A DNA stretch of 64,000 bases from an uncultured Lachnospiraceae bacterium. Lineage in GTDB: Bacteria > Bacillota > Clostridia > Lachnospirales > Lachnospiraceae. This document shows positions 6,855-15,986 of the stretch, piece after piece. Numbering within the stretch: the stretch's first letter is position 1; each line of letters opens with the position of its first letter. The DNA lies in assembly GCA_902476645.1 (NCBI GenBank), contig CABSEG010000002.1, forward strand, positions 49,056 through 113,055. Reading direction: 5' to 3'. The notes under the pieces were generated by a model that did no database searches, was not told the origin of the DNA, and was given only the letters and a program-made list of their open reading frames with translations. A program made the position numbers and the translations under genes.

Positions 6855-8990
6855 ATGATTAACCGCATCGCTGATGCATTTTTTTCCGGCTTCTTTTGGC
6901 CCTTCTCCCCAAATAGGAGAAGGGCCGGAAGGGCTTTTGTTTTTCTCCTGATTCTGCTTGGGGCTTTCTGTCTGTCTCTTGGCAGACCGGAAACAGTTGG
7001 GGCTGCAAAAAACCAACTCACAGTCCCTCCCCTGACCAAGCTTCTTAGGATTCCTGACTATCAGGAGGTACCAGAGACTTCTCTTCTCTCCAAGGCAAGT
7101 GCTCTTCCCTCCTCCTATGATTCCAGAGACTATGGTTATATTACTCCCGTTAAAAATCAGGAGCCCTTTGGGACTTGCTGGGCCTTTGCTGCTCTGTCCG
7201 CAGGGGAGGCTTCTATGATCCGAAAGGGAATTGCAGACGAGTCCATTGATTTATCAGAGTTGCACTTTGCTTATTTCTTTTATAATACCGTCGTGGACCC
7301 CCTGAAGAACACCAAAGGGGATAAGGTGGTAAATCAGACCGGGCAGCTCTATATGGACGCCGGCGGCAATAATCTTTTTACCATGTTTGCCCTTGCGAAA
7401 TGGACCGGACCTGCTCTGGAGAAAAAAGTTCCCTACCAGAATACGGCAACCCTTTCCTTAAAGAAAAAACTGGCCTATCAAGATGCGGCCCATCTTCAGA
7501 ATGCCCGGTTTGTCAACAGTAAGGACCGGAAAAGTGTAAAAAATCTCATTATGCAGTACGGTGCCGTCTCCTCGGCCATGTATTATCAGGGAGACTATTT
7601 AAATGAAGAGACCGGTGCGTACAACAGTCCGGAGGCCGAGTATAGCTACTACATTAATAACCACATTGTCACTCTGGTCGGATGGGACGATGATTACCCA
7701 AAAGAAAATTTCAATATTCAGCCCTCCGAGGATGGGGCCTGGATTGCCAAAAACAGTTATGGAACTGACGAGGGAGATGAGGGATACCTTTATATCTCCT
7801 ACGAAGATGCCGTTTTGGGAGGCCGAAACTCCAGGGATGCTCTCTCCTATGCTTTTGATCTGGAATCCGCAGATAACTATGACCACAACTACCAATACGA
7901 CGGCTCCTGCAGCATTGAAACCTTAAAGATCAGCTCTGGAGGTTCCCTCTCCAATGTTTATACCGTAAAGGGGAATCCCGGGGGCAACGAACGGCTGGAG
8001 GCGGTTTCTTTTGCCCTTGTGACCCAGAATGTCAACTACAGCATTCAGATTTATAAGGATCCAAAAGCAGGTTCTCCTACCAGCGGCTCCCCTGTTTTTT
8101 CCTCTCCCCAGACTGGTCGTACCACTTACAGCGGTTATTATACGATTCCTCTGGCAAATCAGCCTGTGTTTGAGCAGGGCGATACCTTTGCGGTTGTGAT
8201 TACGTTGCGTTCGGCAAACGGGGGCAGAATCGAAAGCTTTATTGATCTAGACTCCACAGTAAACCAGATCAAATTCGTATCCAACTCGAAAAATAACCAG
8301 AGCTTCGTACGTGCCGGCTCAGATAGCGCCTGGGAAGACTTGAATGTATTTTGCGAAAGTGCCACTGCACGGATTAAGGCCTTTACCACAGATACCAGCG
8401 ATGAGCCTACGAAAATTGATATCATATCCTCTGACCTTACAAAGCCTAAATTCCGTTCCTTAAAAGCGGTTTCCTGTACCAAATCGAAAATCACATGGAA
8501 CGCCAGTGAAAATGCCTCAGGATATGAACTCTACCGCAGCACAGACAAAAACGGTTCTTATCAACGAATTGCCAAGGTCAAATCCTGCTCCTATACAGAT
8601 CGTCAGAGACTTCCCGGTGAGACTTACTACTACAAAGTTCGGGCTTATGGAAAAGGAGAAGAAGGAACGGTATACAGCTACTTCTCCGCTACAAAATCCC
8701 TTCGGATGAGACCCGGAAAACCCGTGATTATTTCCGCCAAGTCGAAAGGCCGCCACAAAATCCGATTAACCTGGAAAAAAGTGGGCGGGATCCACGGTTA
8801 TGGAATCTATCGCAGTAATAAAAAGACCTACGGATTTGAGCTGGTTGCGCGAGTTGGAAAGGGCACCACTCAGTACACGGACAAAACGCCCAAAAACAGA
8901 ACTTATTACTATCGAATCCGCGCTTATCGGAATGTGAAAGGAAAACGCCTAAACGGTCCCTTATCCGCAACTTTCCGGTCATCCAAATAA
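6855..8990 (+). CDS. Secreted papain-family (C1) cysteine protease with lectin-like and two Fn3 domains
   Basis: A 711-residue exported protein. Residues 20-43 form a basic then hydrophobic signal segment, with likely cleavage after VGA near 50. The peptidase domain has oxyanion glutamine Q102, nucleophile C108 in PFGTCWAF, H270 in NNHIVTLVGWDD and N300 in WIAKNSYG, a complete catalytic set. No clear C1 propeptide of usual length precedes it. Residues about 345-510 form the beta-rich lectin-like domain that accompanies such enzymes. Two fibronectin type III-like repeats follow, about 530-620 and 622-711, both with the SGYELYRS / GYGIYRS and YYYKVRAY / YYYRIRAY signatures. It is probably a surface or secreted protease; the target is unknown. 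GAAAGAGG precedes the start, and a strong terminator follows at once. Confidence 0.88.
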   Translation: MINRIADAFFSGFFWPFSPNRRRAGRAFVFLLILLGAFCLSLGRPETVGAAKNQLTVPPLTKLLRIPDYQEVPETSLLSKASALPSSYDSRDYGYITPVKNQEPFGTCWAFAALSAGEASMIRKGIADESIDLSELHFAYFFYNTVVDPLKNTKGDKVVNQTGQLYMDAGGNNLFTMFALAKWTGPALEKKVPYQNTATLSLKKKLAYQDAAHLQNARFVNSKDRKSVKNLIMQYGAVSSAMYYQGDYLNEETGAYNSPEAEYSYYINNHIVTLVGWDDDYPKENFNIQPSEDGAWIAKNSYGTDEGDEGYLYISYEDAVLGGRNSRDALSYAFDLESADNYDHNYQYDGSCSIETLKISSGGSLSNVYTVKGNPGGNERLEAVSFALVTQNVNYSIQIYKDPKAGSPTSGSPVFSSPQTGRTTYSGYYTIPLANQPVFEQGDTFAVVITLRSANGGRIESFIDLDSTVNQIKFVSNSKNNQSFVRAGSDSAWEDLNVFCESATARIKAFTTDTSDEPTKIDIISSDLTKPKFRSLKAVSCTKSKITWNASENASGYELYRSTDKNGSYQRIAKVKSCSYTDRQRLPGETYYYKVRAYGKGEEGTVYSYFSATKSLRMRPGKPVIISAKSKGRHKIRLTWKKVGGIHGYGIYRSNKKTYGFELVARVGKGTTQYTDKTPKNRTYYYRIRAYRNVKGKRLNGPLSATFRSSK

Positions 8991-8997
8991 ATATAAG

Positions 8998-9037
8998 AGC
9001 TCCCGGAAGATTTTTCTTGATCTTCCGGGAGCTTTTT
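8998..9037. terminator. Rho-independent terminator, probably bidirectional
   Basis: A perfect 14-base-pair stem (AGCTCCCGGAAGAT paired with ATCTTCCGGGAGCT) with an eight-base loop is followed by TTTTT on the plus strand. It lies between two convergent genes, and A-rich sequence on the other side means it can also act on the minus strand. Confidence 0.92.
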
Positions 9038-9053
9038 GTGGCAGGATACTTCT

Positions 9054-12000
9054 TTACTTTTTCAGTTTCATAGTCTTTTGAAATCCTGTCTTTGCCCGAA
9101 ACAACTTTTTATATGCCTTATATTTGGCCTTTGGTACCTTGATTACCGCCTTTTTATGGATTCCTTTTATCGCCTGTTTTCCCACTGCTTTCAATGTCTT
9201 GGTTTTTATGGTTATCTTCCTGATCCTGCCGCATCCTTGAAAGGCTTTCTTCCCTATACTTGTCACTTTACAGGTTACTTCATTGATGCGCACCGTTGCC
9301 GGTATTGTAATGGTTTTCTTCTTCTTGGCGGAAACGCCAATCACTGCCACCTCTGCCTTCTTACTGCTTCCGGCTTTCGTAACCTTATAGATCACCCCTC
9401 CAATGGTTTTCTTTTTATTCTTTTTTACCGTCTTTGCCTTGTCTTGGGATACTTTCCCGGCATCTATCTGTCCGTCAGACTGATCCGGTTGCTTTCCAGG
9501 CGCTTTATCCGGCTTTCCTTCTTCCGGCGACGGAAGCTTTGCGATTTCTTCCGTATACTGCGCGCCACAGATACGACACGTATACGTACGAATACCTGGT
9601 TCATAGACCGTTGGCTGCTTTGTCACCTCGGAAACATATTGATGGTTTTCGTGGGGTCTTCTGGTAATGGAAATGTTTAGGGAGGAAACCTGATAATTCT
9701 CTGTATCCCGGTAGACTGCCCTCACTTGTATGGTCTTTCCAACCTCCAATTTTCCATCTGTTCCCTTCAGATCCCAGGACCACCCCTCCGGCAATATGAT
9801 TTGGCCAACCTGCGTCACGTCATATCCCACTGAGAGGACACTTTGCGGCATGTTAGGCGCTGTGGGAGCCGGTTCCACCTGAATGGAAATCTTCCCTGGG
9901 CATATCTCATAAATTGTCGTATCTGATGGGATAAAAATCCATTCAGCAAACTCCGTGCCAACTGCCGGAACAGTTTCCGGGGCTTTCCATGTGAGGATAC
10001 CCTCTACCTCAGTCCCTCTGCTGTCCACAAACACCGCACTTGCTGCAAAGGACAGCTCTGACAACTTTTGTCCGTATGTAAGAGCAGGACTTCCTTCTAT
10101 CGTCACATCGGTTCCTTCCTTCAGGTGAACCGTTTCTTTCTCTGAGAGAATAATATGCACATTCACTTCCAGGTTCTCGTAATTGGAAGAAGAGACCACG
10201 ACGTGAATCCAGGCTTCCTCTCCGGCGTTTCCTGTATCCTTGACCTGATAGGTAAGAAGGCCATCCTGCCCTATCGATACCTGTTCCAGAATTCCATAAG
10301 GATCCTGTATTTCTTTCTGACAAGATATGTCCTGAATCATCCAGGGCAGATACCCATAAAGATCAATCTGATCGCTGTCTGTCCCCGTCGTATAGTGATA
10401 GGTCTTTGTGATTTCATCCATCTGTACGGCCGGAAGTTTCCGCACCTGATATCCCTCCAGAATCTGTTCCGCTGTCTGGCCCTCACCGTCCTTAACCTCT
10501 ACTTTCAATGACACCTTGCCCGCCGTCTCCGGAATCCACTGGCAGGTGTCGGAGATTCCGTACTCCTGAAGCACGGTAACTCTCTGAGATTCATCCAGCA
10601 TGGAAAACCGATACTGATAGTTTCCGGTGCCTCCCACTGCCTGGGCTTTTAACATCACGCCGGAACTCACATATTGTTGGTCTGCCGGAGAAACTTCGAA
10701 AGAAGATACTGCCAATGGCACCTTTTCCTCTACCGTAAGAGAATAGCTCATGGACAGCTCCGGATTGAACTTGGGATGAACCGTCAGAGTAACGCTGCCC
10801 TCCTGATTCATAGTCAGATAACCCATTTTCGAACTGGTACTCGTCACAGAGACGATCTGCGGATTGGAGCTGATCACCTCCATCTCCGCGTCTGCTCCAC
10901 TGGGAGTATGTTGTATCCAATAATAAATCTTCTCCCCCACCTCTTTTGTTCTGGGAAAGGAACTGTGATACTTTCCATTTCCTCCTGTTTCATTCCACAA
11001 ACAAGTAATGGAAGTTGCCACAGCTACTTTCTTTTGATCGCCGCATTTTGTGCAGACCAGATTTGCATATCCATCCACAACGCCTTGGTTCTTATATTGA
11101 TGTCCATTCTCACGAACCGTAAAACTTGCCTGCTCCAATGCATTCAGGGGAATCTCATAGAAAACTACCGTTCCATCCTTCCAGGTATACCAGATTACCT
11201 TCTGATTTACAAGGATGGGAACACAATCGGAAAGGCCTCCCGCATAGCTGTAAGTCTTGGTGGTCTGTCTGCCCTGACCGTCTACGATCGTGTAATAAAC
11301 ACTACCATTTCTGGACCACAGCACCATAAATTCCTGATCGGATACCTTGACCATCTGCGGAGTGGAAGTGGTTCCATCTCCCTCACCGTATGCAGTGAGC
11401 CAATTCACAGTCACTTCTGAGGTGGACTTATCCACAGCTGCCACAAATACATTTCTGGTAGATCTGGTCAAATTGCTTTCGTCCTGAACCACTGAGTGAC
11501 CTGCCACCAGATAAGACGTATCTGAGAGTTCAAATCCCCCTACGGCAGCCCCTGTTGTATTGTTTCCGCTTGCTCCCGGAAACGAAAGCACCGGCACCAG
11601 TTCGCAACCATTCGTATATCCAGGGACAAATTTCCCTGTGGAGACATCTGTCTGGTACTTTAGCAAAGCCAGCGAACGGGGATTGGCATCTCCATGATCC
11701 AGTGACACAATTCTGTTGTCCTCCACTTTAATAAACTGGTTAAAAGAGTGGCTCACATAACCATAGCGGTCATTCATAATCTTTGTATAAGAATCCGTAA
11801 TGGTCATAGATTCCATATCCAGCTGGATAGTTACATTCGCCTGATGATTGTAGCCATCTGTTGTTTTATACATCTCATGGCTGGTTCGTATCAACAGATA
11901 TTTTCCCGCGTCTTCCATGCGCAGGGATCCTGCCTCAAAAGGCACCGTGGTATTACAGTCATACAAGCCGGCGGAACCAAGCCGATTCCATTGCTTGTCA

Positions 12001-12401
12001 TACTTGGTAATCCGAAATACTTCCACATCCGCGGATTCTTCTGGATTTTCCTGACCAGTCACCAGGAAATAGTAGGAACCGGTCTCATAAAAACCGCCAA
12101 AAAGTGGCAACTCTTCTGGCAAAAAGCGGCTTCTGGATGAGTCCAAATTAAACTTTTCATCATAATATTCCACTAGCACCTTTTTTTCACTGCTGACATA
12201 TTGCACACGCATGAAAGTCCCATCGCCGCAGGATGACAGATAAGACTTTATGGTAGAAGACCATCTGTCATAATTTTGCCCTTCCACATTGCTCCCTCTG
12301 TAAGTTGCGCAGGCGGTTTGCGCTGCTGTCACAGGTATCCCGCCAATCAGACAGCAAACTGAAAGAATCATTGCAATATACTTTTTTATCCGCATCTTCA
12401 T
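9054..12401 (-). CDS. Large secreted protein with beta-propeller-like, Ig-like and leucine-rich C-terminal regions
   Basis: A 1115-residue protein with a lysine-rich start and hydrophobic signal peptide (about 1-27, ending VTAAQ). Residues 30 to about 430 are beta-rich and repetitive, perhaps a propeller. Two short CxxCG modules of the kind HxY...TCxxCG occur near 455 (CTKCG) and 942-946 (CRICG), and Ig-like repeats lie between them. Residues from about 985 form a lysine-rich BspA/LRR_5-type region (TSIGKKAFQGCGRIRKITI). No LPXTG motif or membrane anchor ends the protein, so it is secreted or held by charge. It is a single-gene unit with its own promoter and a leader of about 150 bases, facing the terminator at 8998. 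Adhesion is a fair guess; no enzyme motif was seen. Confidence 0.82.
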   Translation of the reverse strand: MKMRIKKYIAMILSVCCLIGGIPVTAAQTACATYRGSNVEGQNYDRWSSTIKSYLSSCGDGTFMRVQYVSSEKKVLVEYYDEKFNLDSSRSRFLPEELPLFGGFYETGSYYFLVTGQENPEESADVEVFRITKYDKQWNRLGSAGLYDCNTTVPFEAGSLRMEDAGKYLLIRTSHEMYKTTDGYNHQANVTIQLDMESMTITDSYTKIMNDRYGYVSHSFNQFIKVEDNRIVSLDHGDANPRSLALLKYQTDVSTGKFVPGYTNGCELVPVLSFPGASGNNTTGAAVGGFELSDTSYLVAGHSVVQDESNLTRSTRNVFVAAVDKSTSEVTVNWLTAYGEGDGTTSTPQMVKVSDQEFMVLWSRNGSVYYTIVDGQGRQTTKTYSYAGGLSDCVPILVNQKVIWYTWKDGTVVFYEIPLNALEQASFTVRENGHQYKNQGVVDGYANLVCTKCGDQKKVAVATSITCLWNETGGNGKYHSSFPRTKEVGEKIYYWIQHTPSGADAEMEVISSNPQIVSVTSTSSKMGYLTMNQEGSVTLTVHPKFNPELSMSYSLTVEEKVPLAVSSFEVSPADQQYVSSGVMLKAQAVGGTGNYQYRFSMLDESQRVTVLQEYGISDTCQWIPETAGKVSLKVEVKDGEGQTAEQILEGYQVRKLPAVQMDEITKTYHYTTGTDSDQIDLYGYLPWMIQDISCQKEIQDPYGILEQVSIGQDGLLTYQVKDTGNAGEEAWIHVVVSSSNYENLEVNVHIILSEKETVHLKEGTDVTIEGSPALTYGQKLSELSFAASAVFVDSRGTEVEGILTWKAPETVPAVGTEFAEWIFIPSDTTIYEICPGKISIQVEPAPTAPNMPQSVLSVGYDVTQVGQIILPEGWSWDLKGTDGKLEVGKTIQVRAVYRDTENYQVSSLNISITRRPHENHQYVSEVTKQPTVYEPGIRTYTCRICGAQYTEEIAKLPSPEEGKPDKAPGKQPDQSDGQIDAGKVSQDKAKTVKKNKKKTIGGVIYKVTKAGSSKKAEVAVIGVSAKKKKTITIPATVRINEVTCKVTSIGKKAFQGCGRIRKITIKTKTLKAVGKQAIKGIHKKAVIKVPKAKYKAYKKLFRAKTGFQKTMKLKK

Positions 12402-12553
12402 GTCGCTTCCTCACTTTTAACGTAATTGTTTTCTCTAGAATTTGTATTTTTTGATTTTCATCCTCTTCCGGTATCCTGTTGGCCCATAACAAAAGTTACG
12501 GCTATCGCCCTATCTCATTTTTTTCTCCTCCCTTCGGTCCTTAATATTCTCTT
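12402..12553 (-). other. Long 5' leader of the secreted repeat protein, possibly structured
   Basis: Between the predicted transcription start near 12553 and the ATG at 12401 lie about 150 transcribed bases. They contain small stems (GGGC-GATA-GCC and TAAC-TTTT-GTTA, near 12488-12512) and, at 12518, an ATG behind AGGGAGGAG whose third codon is TAG; the same frame then stays open for 24 sense codons to 12435. I could not match it to a riboswitch class. It may be a regulatory leader or the remnant of a short leader peptide. Confidence 0.4.
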
Positions 12554-12559
12554 TTCTCT

Positions 12560-12588
12560 ATCATAAACAATCTCGTCATTTCTTACAA
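12560..12588 (-). promoter_or_regulatory. Predicted sigma-A promoter of the secreted repeat protein gene
   Basis: On the minus strand TTGTAA (12583-12588) and TATGAT (12560-12565) are 17 bases apart, with five of six consensus bases in the -10 box. It implies a leader of about 150 bases. Confidence 0.7.
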
Positions 12589-12607
12589 GTCGAATTCTTC
12601 TTTTTCA

Positions 12608-12636
12608 TTGAATATCGTCAAAATTTTTGCTAAAAT
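12608..12636 (+). promoter_or_regulatory. Predicted sigma-A promoter of pduL
   Basis: TTGAAT (12608-12613) and TAAAAT (12631-12636) are 17 bases apart on the plus strand, about 60 bases before the chosen ATG and back to back with the minus-strand promoter at 12560-12588. Confidence 0.65.
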
Positions 12637-12695
12637 ATAAATATTATATTTCATTATGTAGAACATCAGGATGTTTTACCAAGGGGGAAGTATCC

Positions 12696-13340
12696 ATGAA
12701 CAGTTTAAAAATACCCATTGAGACATCTGCCCGCCATGTGCATATCACCAGAAAGGATTTTGAAACACTGTTTGGGCCGGAAGCGGAGTTAATTCCATCC
12801 AAGGCCTTAAGCCAACCGGGACAATTTGCGGCCAGACAACGCATTATCGTTTCAGGCCCCGGAGGATCTTTTGAAAATGTGGTGATTCTGGGTCCCTTTC
12901 GGGATTCTACTCAGGTGGAGGTCTCCGTAACGGATGCGAGAAAGCTGGGAATTCCCGCTATCATTCGCCAATCCGGGGATCTCAAGGGTACGCCTGGCTG
13001 TACACTTATGGGGCCCTGCGGGACTGTCTGTTTACAGGAGGGCGTAATCGTAGCCAAACGCCATATCCATATGACGCCCCAGCAGGCACTTCTTTTTCAT
13101 GTAAAAGACAATGACAATGTGTTTGTTATCACGGAAAGCTACCACCGGGCCCTGATTTACGCAGATGTGGTGGTTCGCGTAAATAAAAATTATGCACTTG
13201 CCATGCACGTAGACACGGATGAGGCCAACGCTTTTGCCTGTGAGACAGAACCTTACGGCGTTTTGCTTAAGCTATTTGACGGTACTACTTACAGCCTGCA
13301 TAACTGGGCGGAAGAGATTCTAAACGGAATACACCGTTGA
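12696..13340 (+). CDS. pduL: Phosphate propanoyltransferase / phosphotransacylase, PduL family
   Basis: Transfers an acyl group between CoA and phosphate. The 214-residue protein holds the two half-domains of the PduL fold with its zinc ligands: HVH at 14-16 in SARHVHIT, RHIHMTP with histidines 123 and 125, and AMHVDTDEANA with H170. LSQPGQFA and RQSGDLKGTPG are also PduL signatures. The frame is open to 12627, but the ATG at 12696 has AAGGGGGAAG at the right distance and begins where relatives begin; the extension lacks homology. No encapsulation peptide is evident at the N-terminus, and no microcompartment genes are nearby, so it probably works as a housekeeping acetyl/propionyl transferase paired with a kinase elsewhere. 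It stands alone between polysaccharide blocks. Confidence 0.93.
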   Translation: MNSLKIPIETSARHVHITRKDFETLFGPEAELIPSKALSQPGQFAARQRIIVSGPGGSFENVVILGPFRDSTQVEVSVTDARKLGIPAIIRQSGDLKGTPGCTLMGPCGTVCLQEGVIVAKRHIHMTPQQALLFHVKDNDNVFVITESYHRALIYADVVVRVNKNYALAMHVDTDEANAFACETEPYGVLLKLFDGTTYSLHNWAEEILNGIHR

Positions 13341-13351
13341 TCTGCCGGAAA

Positions 13352-13402
13352 GGACATAGACGGTTTTTCCAGAACCCTCTTCTGAAAAAACCGTCTATGT
13401 CC
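13352..13402. terminator. Long hairpin between convergent pduL and the GT2 operon
   Basis: Two 22-base arms (13352-13373 and 13381-13402) pair with a single mismatch around a seven-base loop. There is no strong T-run on either side (only TTT on the minus strand), so it is an atypical terminator. Its place between convergent genes, 11 bases after pduL, supports a transcription-ending or transcript-stabilising role for both. Confidence 0.6.
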
Positions 13403-13432
13403 CTGAGCATGTCTGTCCTAGGCTTTGTCTTT

Positions 13433-14350
13433 TTAGTGAATTTTTTTAGAAATCAGATACCGCGGCCTTCCCTTTACTTCTTCATAAATCTTTGAGATAT
13501 AATATCCAATGATTCCAAGACTGATCATAATAACGCTTCCTACAAAGAGAATCAGCAAGATCACAGTGGTAAATCCCTCCACAGCATGACCACTGAAATA
13601 TTTCACCAACGTCTGAATACCAACGACCAATCCCATCAGAAACACAAATAGTCCCGCAATGGTAACCAATTGCATGGGAACTGCCGAGAAAGCCGCAATA
13701 TTTGTCACCGCATACTTTATCAGAGACCAGGCTGACCATTTAGACTCCCCCTCTGTGCGCTCCTGCACATCAAATTCTACGGTAGCCGATTCATAGCCAA
13801 CCCAGGAGGAAAGCGCTCTGAAAAAAGCATTTCTCTCTGGCATATTTAAAAGGGCATCCACTGCCTTTTTATCCATTAACTTAAAATCTGACGCCCTGGA
13901 CATATCTATTTTTACTGCTTTGGAAATCAACTTATAAAATAAGCCGGCGCTGGCCCGGTGCAGCGGGTTTTCCTTACCTCTGCTTCTCTTGACTCCCTCT
14001 ACTACCTCATACCCCTGTTCCCACAGGCGATACATCTGCACAAGGGTTTCTGGAGGATGCTGTAAATCACAATCCATCACCGCACAGCAATCCCCTCTGG
14101 CGCTGGCAAGGCCTGCAAAGATGGCAGATTCTTTGCCAAAGTTTCTGGAAAAGTGAATACCTGTGATATACTCATCCTTTACGGCAACCTCCTCAATCTC
14201 CTTCCATGTATCGTCTTTGGAACCATCATCCACGAAAATTAACTGATAAGGAATCTTTTCCCGTCTCAGCAATGCGCTGATCGTTTCGGCTGTTTTTGGA
14301 ATCATTCTTTCCTCATTGTAAGAAGGTATTACGACTGATAAAGTGCTCAT
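13433..14350 (-). CDS. GtrB-like polyprenyl-phosphate glycosyltransferase (GT2)
   Basis: A 305-residue GT2 enzyme expected to move a sugar from a nucleotide to undecaprenyl phosphate at the inner face of the membrane. Motifs: YNEE near 11, DDGS at 41-44, the SRNFGKESA segment at 68-76 and DCDLQHPP at 93-100, which is the DxD metal site of the DPM1/GtrB branch. Two hydrophobic helices at about 228-300 anchor it, then the family ending YEEVKGRPRYLI. It lies 40 bases after the GT-C-like membrane protein of 14391-15944, which would be a natural partner that uses the lipid-linked sugar outside. Last gene of the long leftward operon. Close in architecture to the gene at 42908. Confidence 0.88.
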   Translation of the reverse strand: MSTLSVVIPSYNEERMIPKTAETISALLRREKIPYQLIFVDDGSKDDTWKEIEEVAVKDEYITGIHFSRNFGKESAIFAGLASARGDCCAVMDCDLQHPPETLVQMYRLWEQGYEVVEGVKRSRGKENPLHRASAGLFYKLISKAVKIDMSRASDFKLMDKKAVDALLNMPERNAFFRALSSWVGYESATVEFDVQERTEGESKWSAWSLIKYAVTNIAAFSAVPMQLVTIAGLFVFLMGLVVGIQTLVKYFSGHAVEGFTTVILLILFVGSVIMISLGIIGYYISKIYEEVKGRPRYLISKKIH

Positions 14351-14390
14351 TCATGCTGTCCTTTCTATCGCATTCTTTCTCCCTATGCCG

Positions 14391-15944
14391 TCACATTTGT
14401 TTCTCTAGAACATAGACATTTGCATAGTCTTTGGAATAGATCATTTCGCAGGAATATAAGGTTTCTTTTTCATCCATAATCCTTTGAATCATTTCTTCCT
14501 GATTAAAATTCTTAGTAAGATAAAGAACAAACCTTTTCTCATCCATCTGTTCCAATACGCGTCCTAAATTTTCCTCTTTTGTAAATCGATAATCTCGATA
14601 CTGCTTCAACTCTTCAACGTTCGGCAAAGCTTTCCATGGTATATCATACACATACAGTACGGAATTCTCCCGATGAGCTTGTGCAATATCTAACTGCTTT
14701 TTTGTATCTTTATAAATATAAAACACTCCCAATCGATTTTGTGCCAATATTGAAAATATCAAAAATACACCAACAATACAGCAACCGATTTTTATCCGCT
14801 TTTCTTTTCCATAGGACTTCTCCATAAGCTTATACAAAACGCTAATTACGATCAATAATATGTACGGAGAAACTGGCATTACATAGCGATCCGTCTGATA
14901 TGGAGCTATTTTAGAAATCAGTATCACATACCCTACAACAGCTACCGCCAACATTGTCAACTCATGATTAGCCACTCTTTTCCATTTTTTATCATTTCCT
15001 GACGCCAGAAACACTAAGACACCTATCAAAAGCAGCACTGCAAAAAACTCTCCGCCAAATAACTGATCACTTAAAATATGGTAGTATTGCTTTAAATTCT
15101 CATAATACCCCTCCAACAGCCTAAAATTGGAAAAGGCTTCTTTTCCCCTCTGCCCAGAGCCAAATATCTGCTCCAGCATATCTGGAAATGTACAAATGGA
15201 GAACGCTCCTGCCAAAACCAAAGTTCCTGCGTATCCCATCGCATCTTTCCATCTCTTTTGAAATAGTAAGCGTAATCCAAAATAGAGGCAGAGAAAAAAT
15301 AAAAAGATCAAAAAATAGTACTGCGTCATGACGCCCAATACCGTTCCTACAAGCAAGCTAATATAAAACTTTACATCCAGTTTCTTTTTTCTGAAGTAGG
15401 CCACATGCAAAGCTCCTATAGCCAGTACACATGCCGTAAGTAAGGCATACATCCGTATAAACATCATCATATTAAGACATATCAACGATACCCCGTTAAC
15501 CGCCATAACAAGAACTCCGCTTTTCCAACTTTTCAGTATACGGCGAGCTGCCAAAAACAAAAACACATCAATAAAGACCATACAAATAAAATTGGGGATT
15601 AATCCAATCCATTTACTGAATGTTCCAGGAGTTAAAGAAGAAATAGTGTGAATAATACAATAATAAAATGGAGGATGTACATCCATTTTCTGATTCTCCC
15701 ACACATTGTTATAGTCAAATAAATTCCCAGGCTTAGCTGTCAAATAATCCTGAAATGCTCCGATTCCTTGATACCTTTTTCCATCTTCAAAAGAAAGGTG
15801 TATAGAGCCGGGATGATTGGACAATCCATACGTGAGAAGCTCATCCACGTGATAATTAACCTTCTGGGTTCCTAAGCCAATCAAGCCTATAAGATGCATT
15901 ACAATGAAAACCGTAACAACCCATACTATCTTTTTCTTTTTCAT
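14391..15944 (-). CDS. GT-C-fold membrane glycosyltransferase-like protein (GT39-type)
   Basis: A 517-residue multi-pass protein. After the first membrane helix (7-26) comes the first outside loop with VDELLTYG (D34, E35), the acidic pair typical of GT-C catalytic loops, and a second motif DVHPPFYY with D88, as in the protein mannosyltransferase/ArnT relatives. About ten further hydrophobic helices run to residue 410, followed by a soluble region of about 100 residues at the C-terminus ending in alternating aromatic strands (YANVYVLEK). Such enzymes transfer sugars from polyprenyl-phosphate carriers at the outer face. The acceptor is unknown; the GtrB-like gene next to it may supply the donor. 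AAGGAG lies about 15 bases from the ATG, somewhat far. Confidence 0.78.
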   Translation of the reverse strand: MKKKKIVWVVTVFIVMHLIGLIGLGTQKVNYHVDELLTYGLSNHPGSIHLSFEDGKRYQGIGAFQDYLTAKPGNLFDYNNVWENQKMDVHPPFYYCIIHTISSLTPGTFSKWIGLIPNFICMVFIDVFLFLAARRILKSWKSGVLVMAVNGVSLICLNMMMFIRMYALLTACVLAIGALHVAYFRKKKLDVKFYISLLVGTVLGVMTQYYFLIFLFFLCLYFGLRLLFQKRWKDAMGYAGTLVLAGAFSICTFPDMLEQIFGSGQRGKEAFSNFRLLEGYYENLKQYYHILSDQLFGGEFFAVLLLIGVLVFLASGNDKKWKRVANHELTMLAVAVVGYVILISKIAPYQTDRYVMPVSPYILLIVISVLYKLMEKSYGKEKRIKIGCCIVGVFLIFSILAQNRLGVFYIYKDTKKQLDIAQAHRENSVLYVYDIPWKALPNVEELKQYRDYRFTKEENLGRVLEQMDEKRFVLYLTKNFNQEEMIQRIMDEKETLYSCEMIYSKDYANVYVLEKQM

Positions 15945-15986
15945 AAATTCTTTTCTGACTCTCCTTTATCTTAGATGTATAGATTC

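Noticed and set aside
9036..9680. 214-codon plus-strand frame after the terminator
   Set aside because: It is antisense to the lysine-rich C-terminus of the secreted repeat protein; the cysteine- and phenylalanine-rich translation is typical of such shadows.
12402..12553. c-di-GMP riboswitch as explanation of the leader
   Set aside because: The conserved GACGCAAAGCC core of the GEMM class is absent; only general resemblance of short stems was found.
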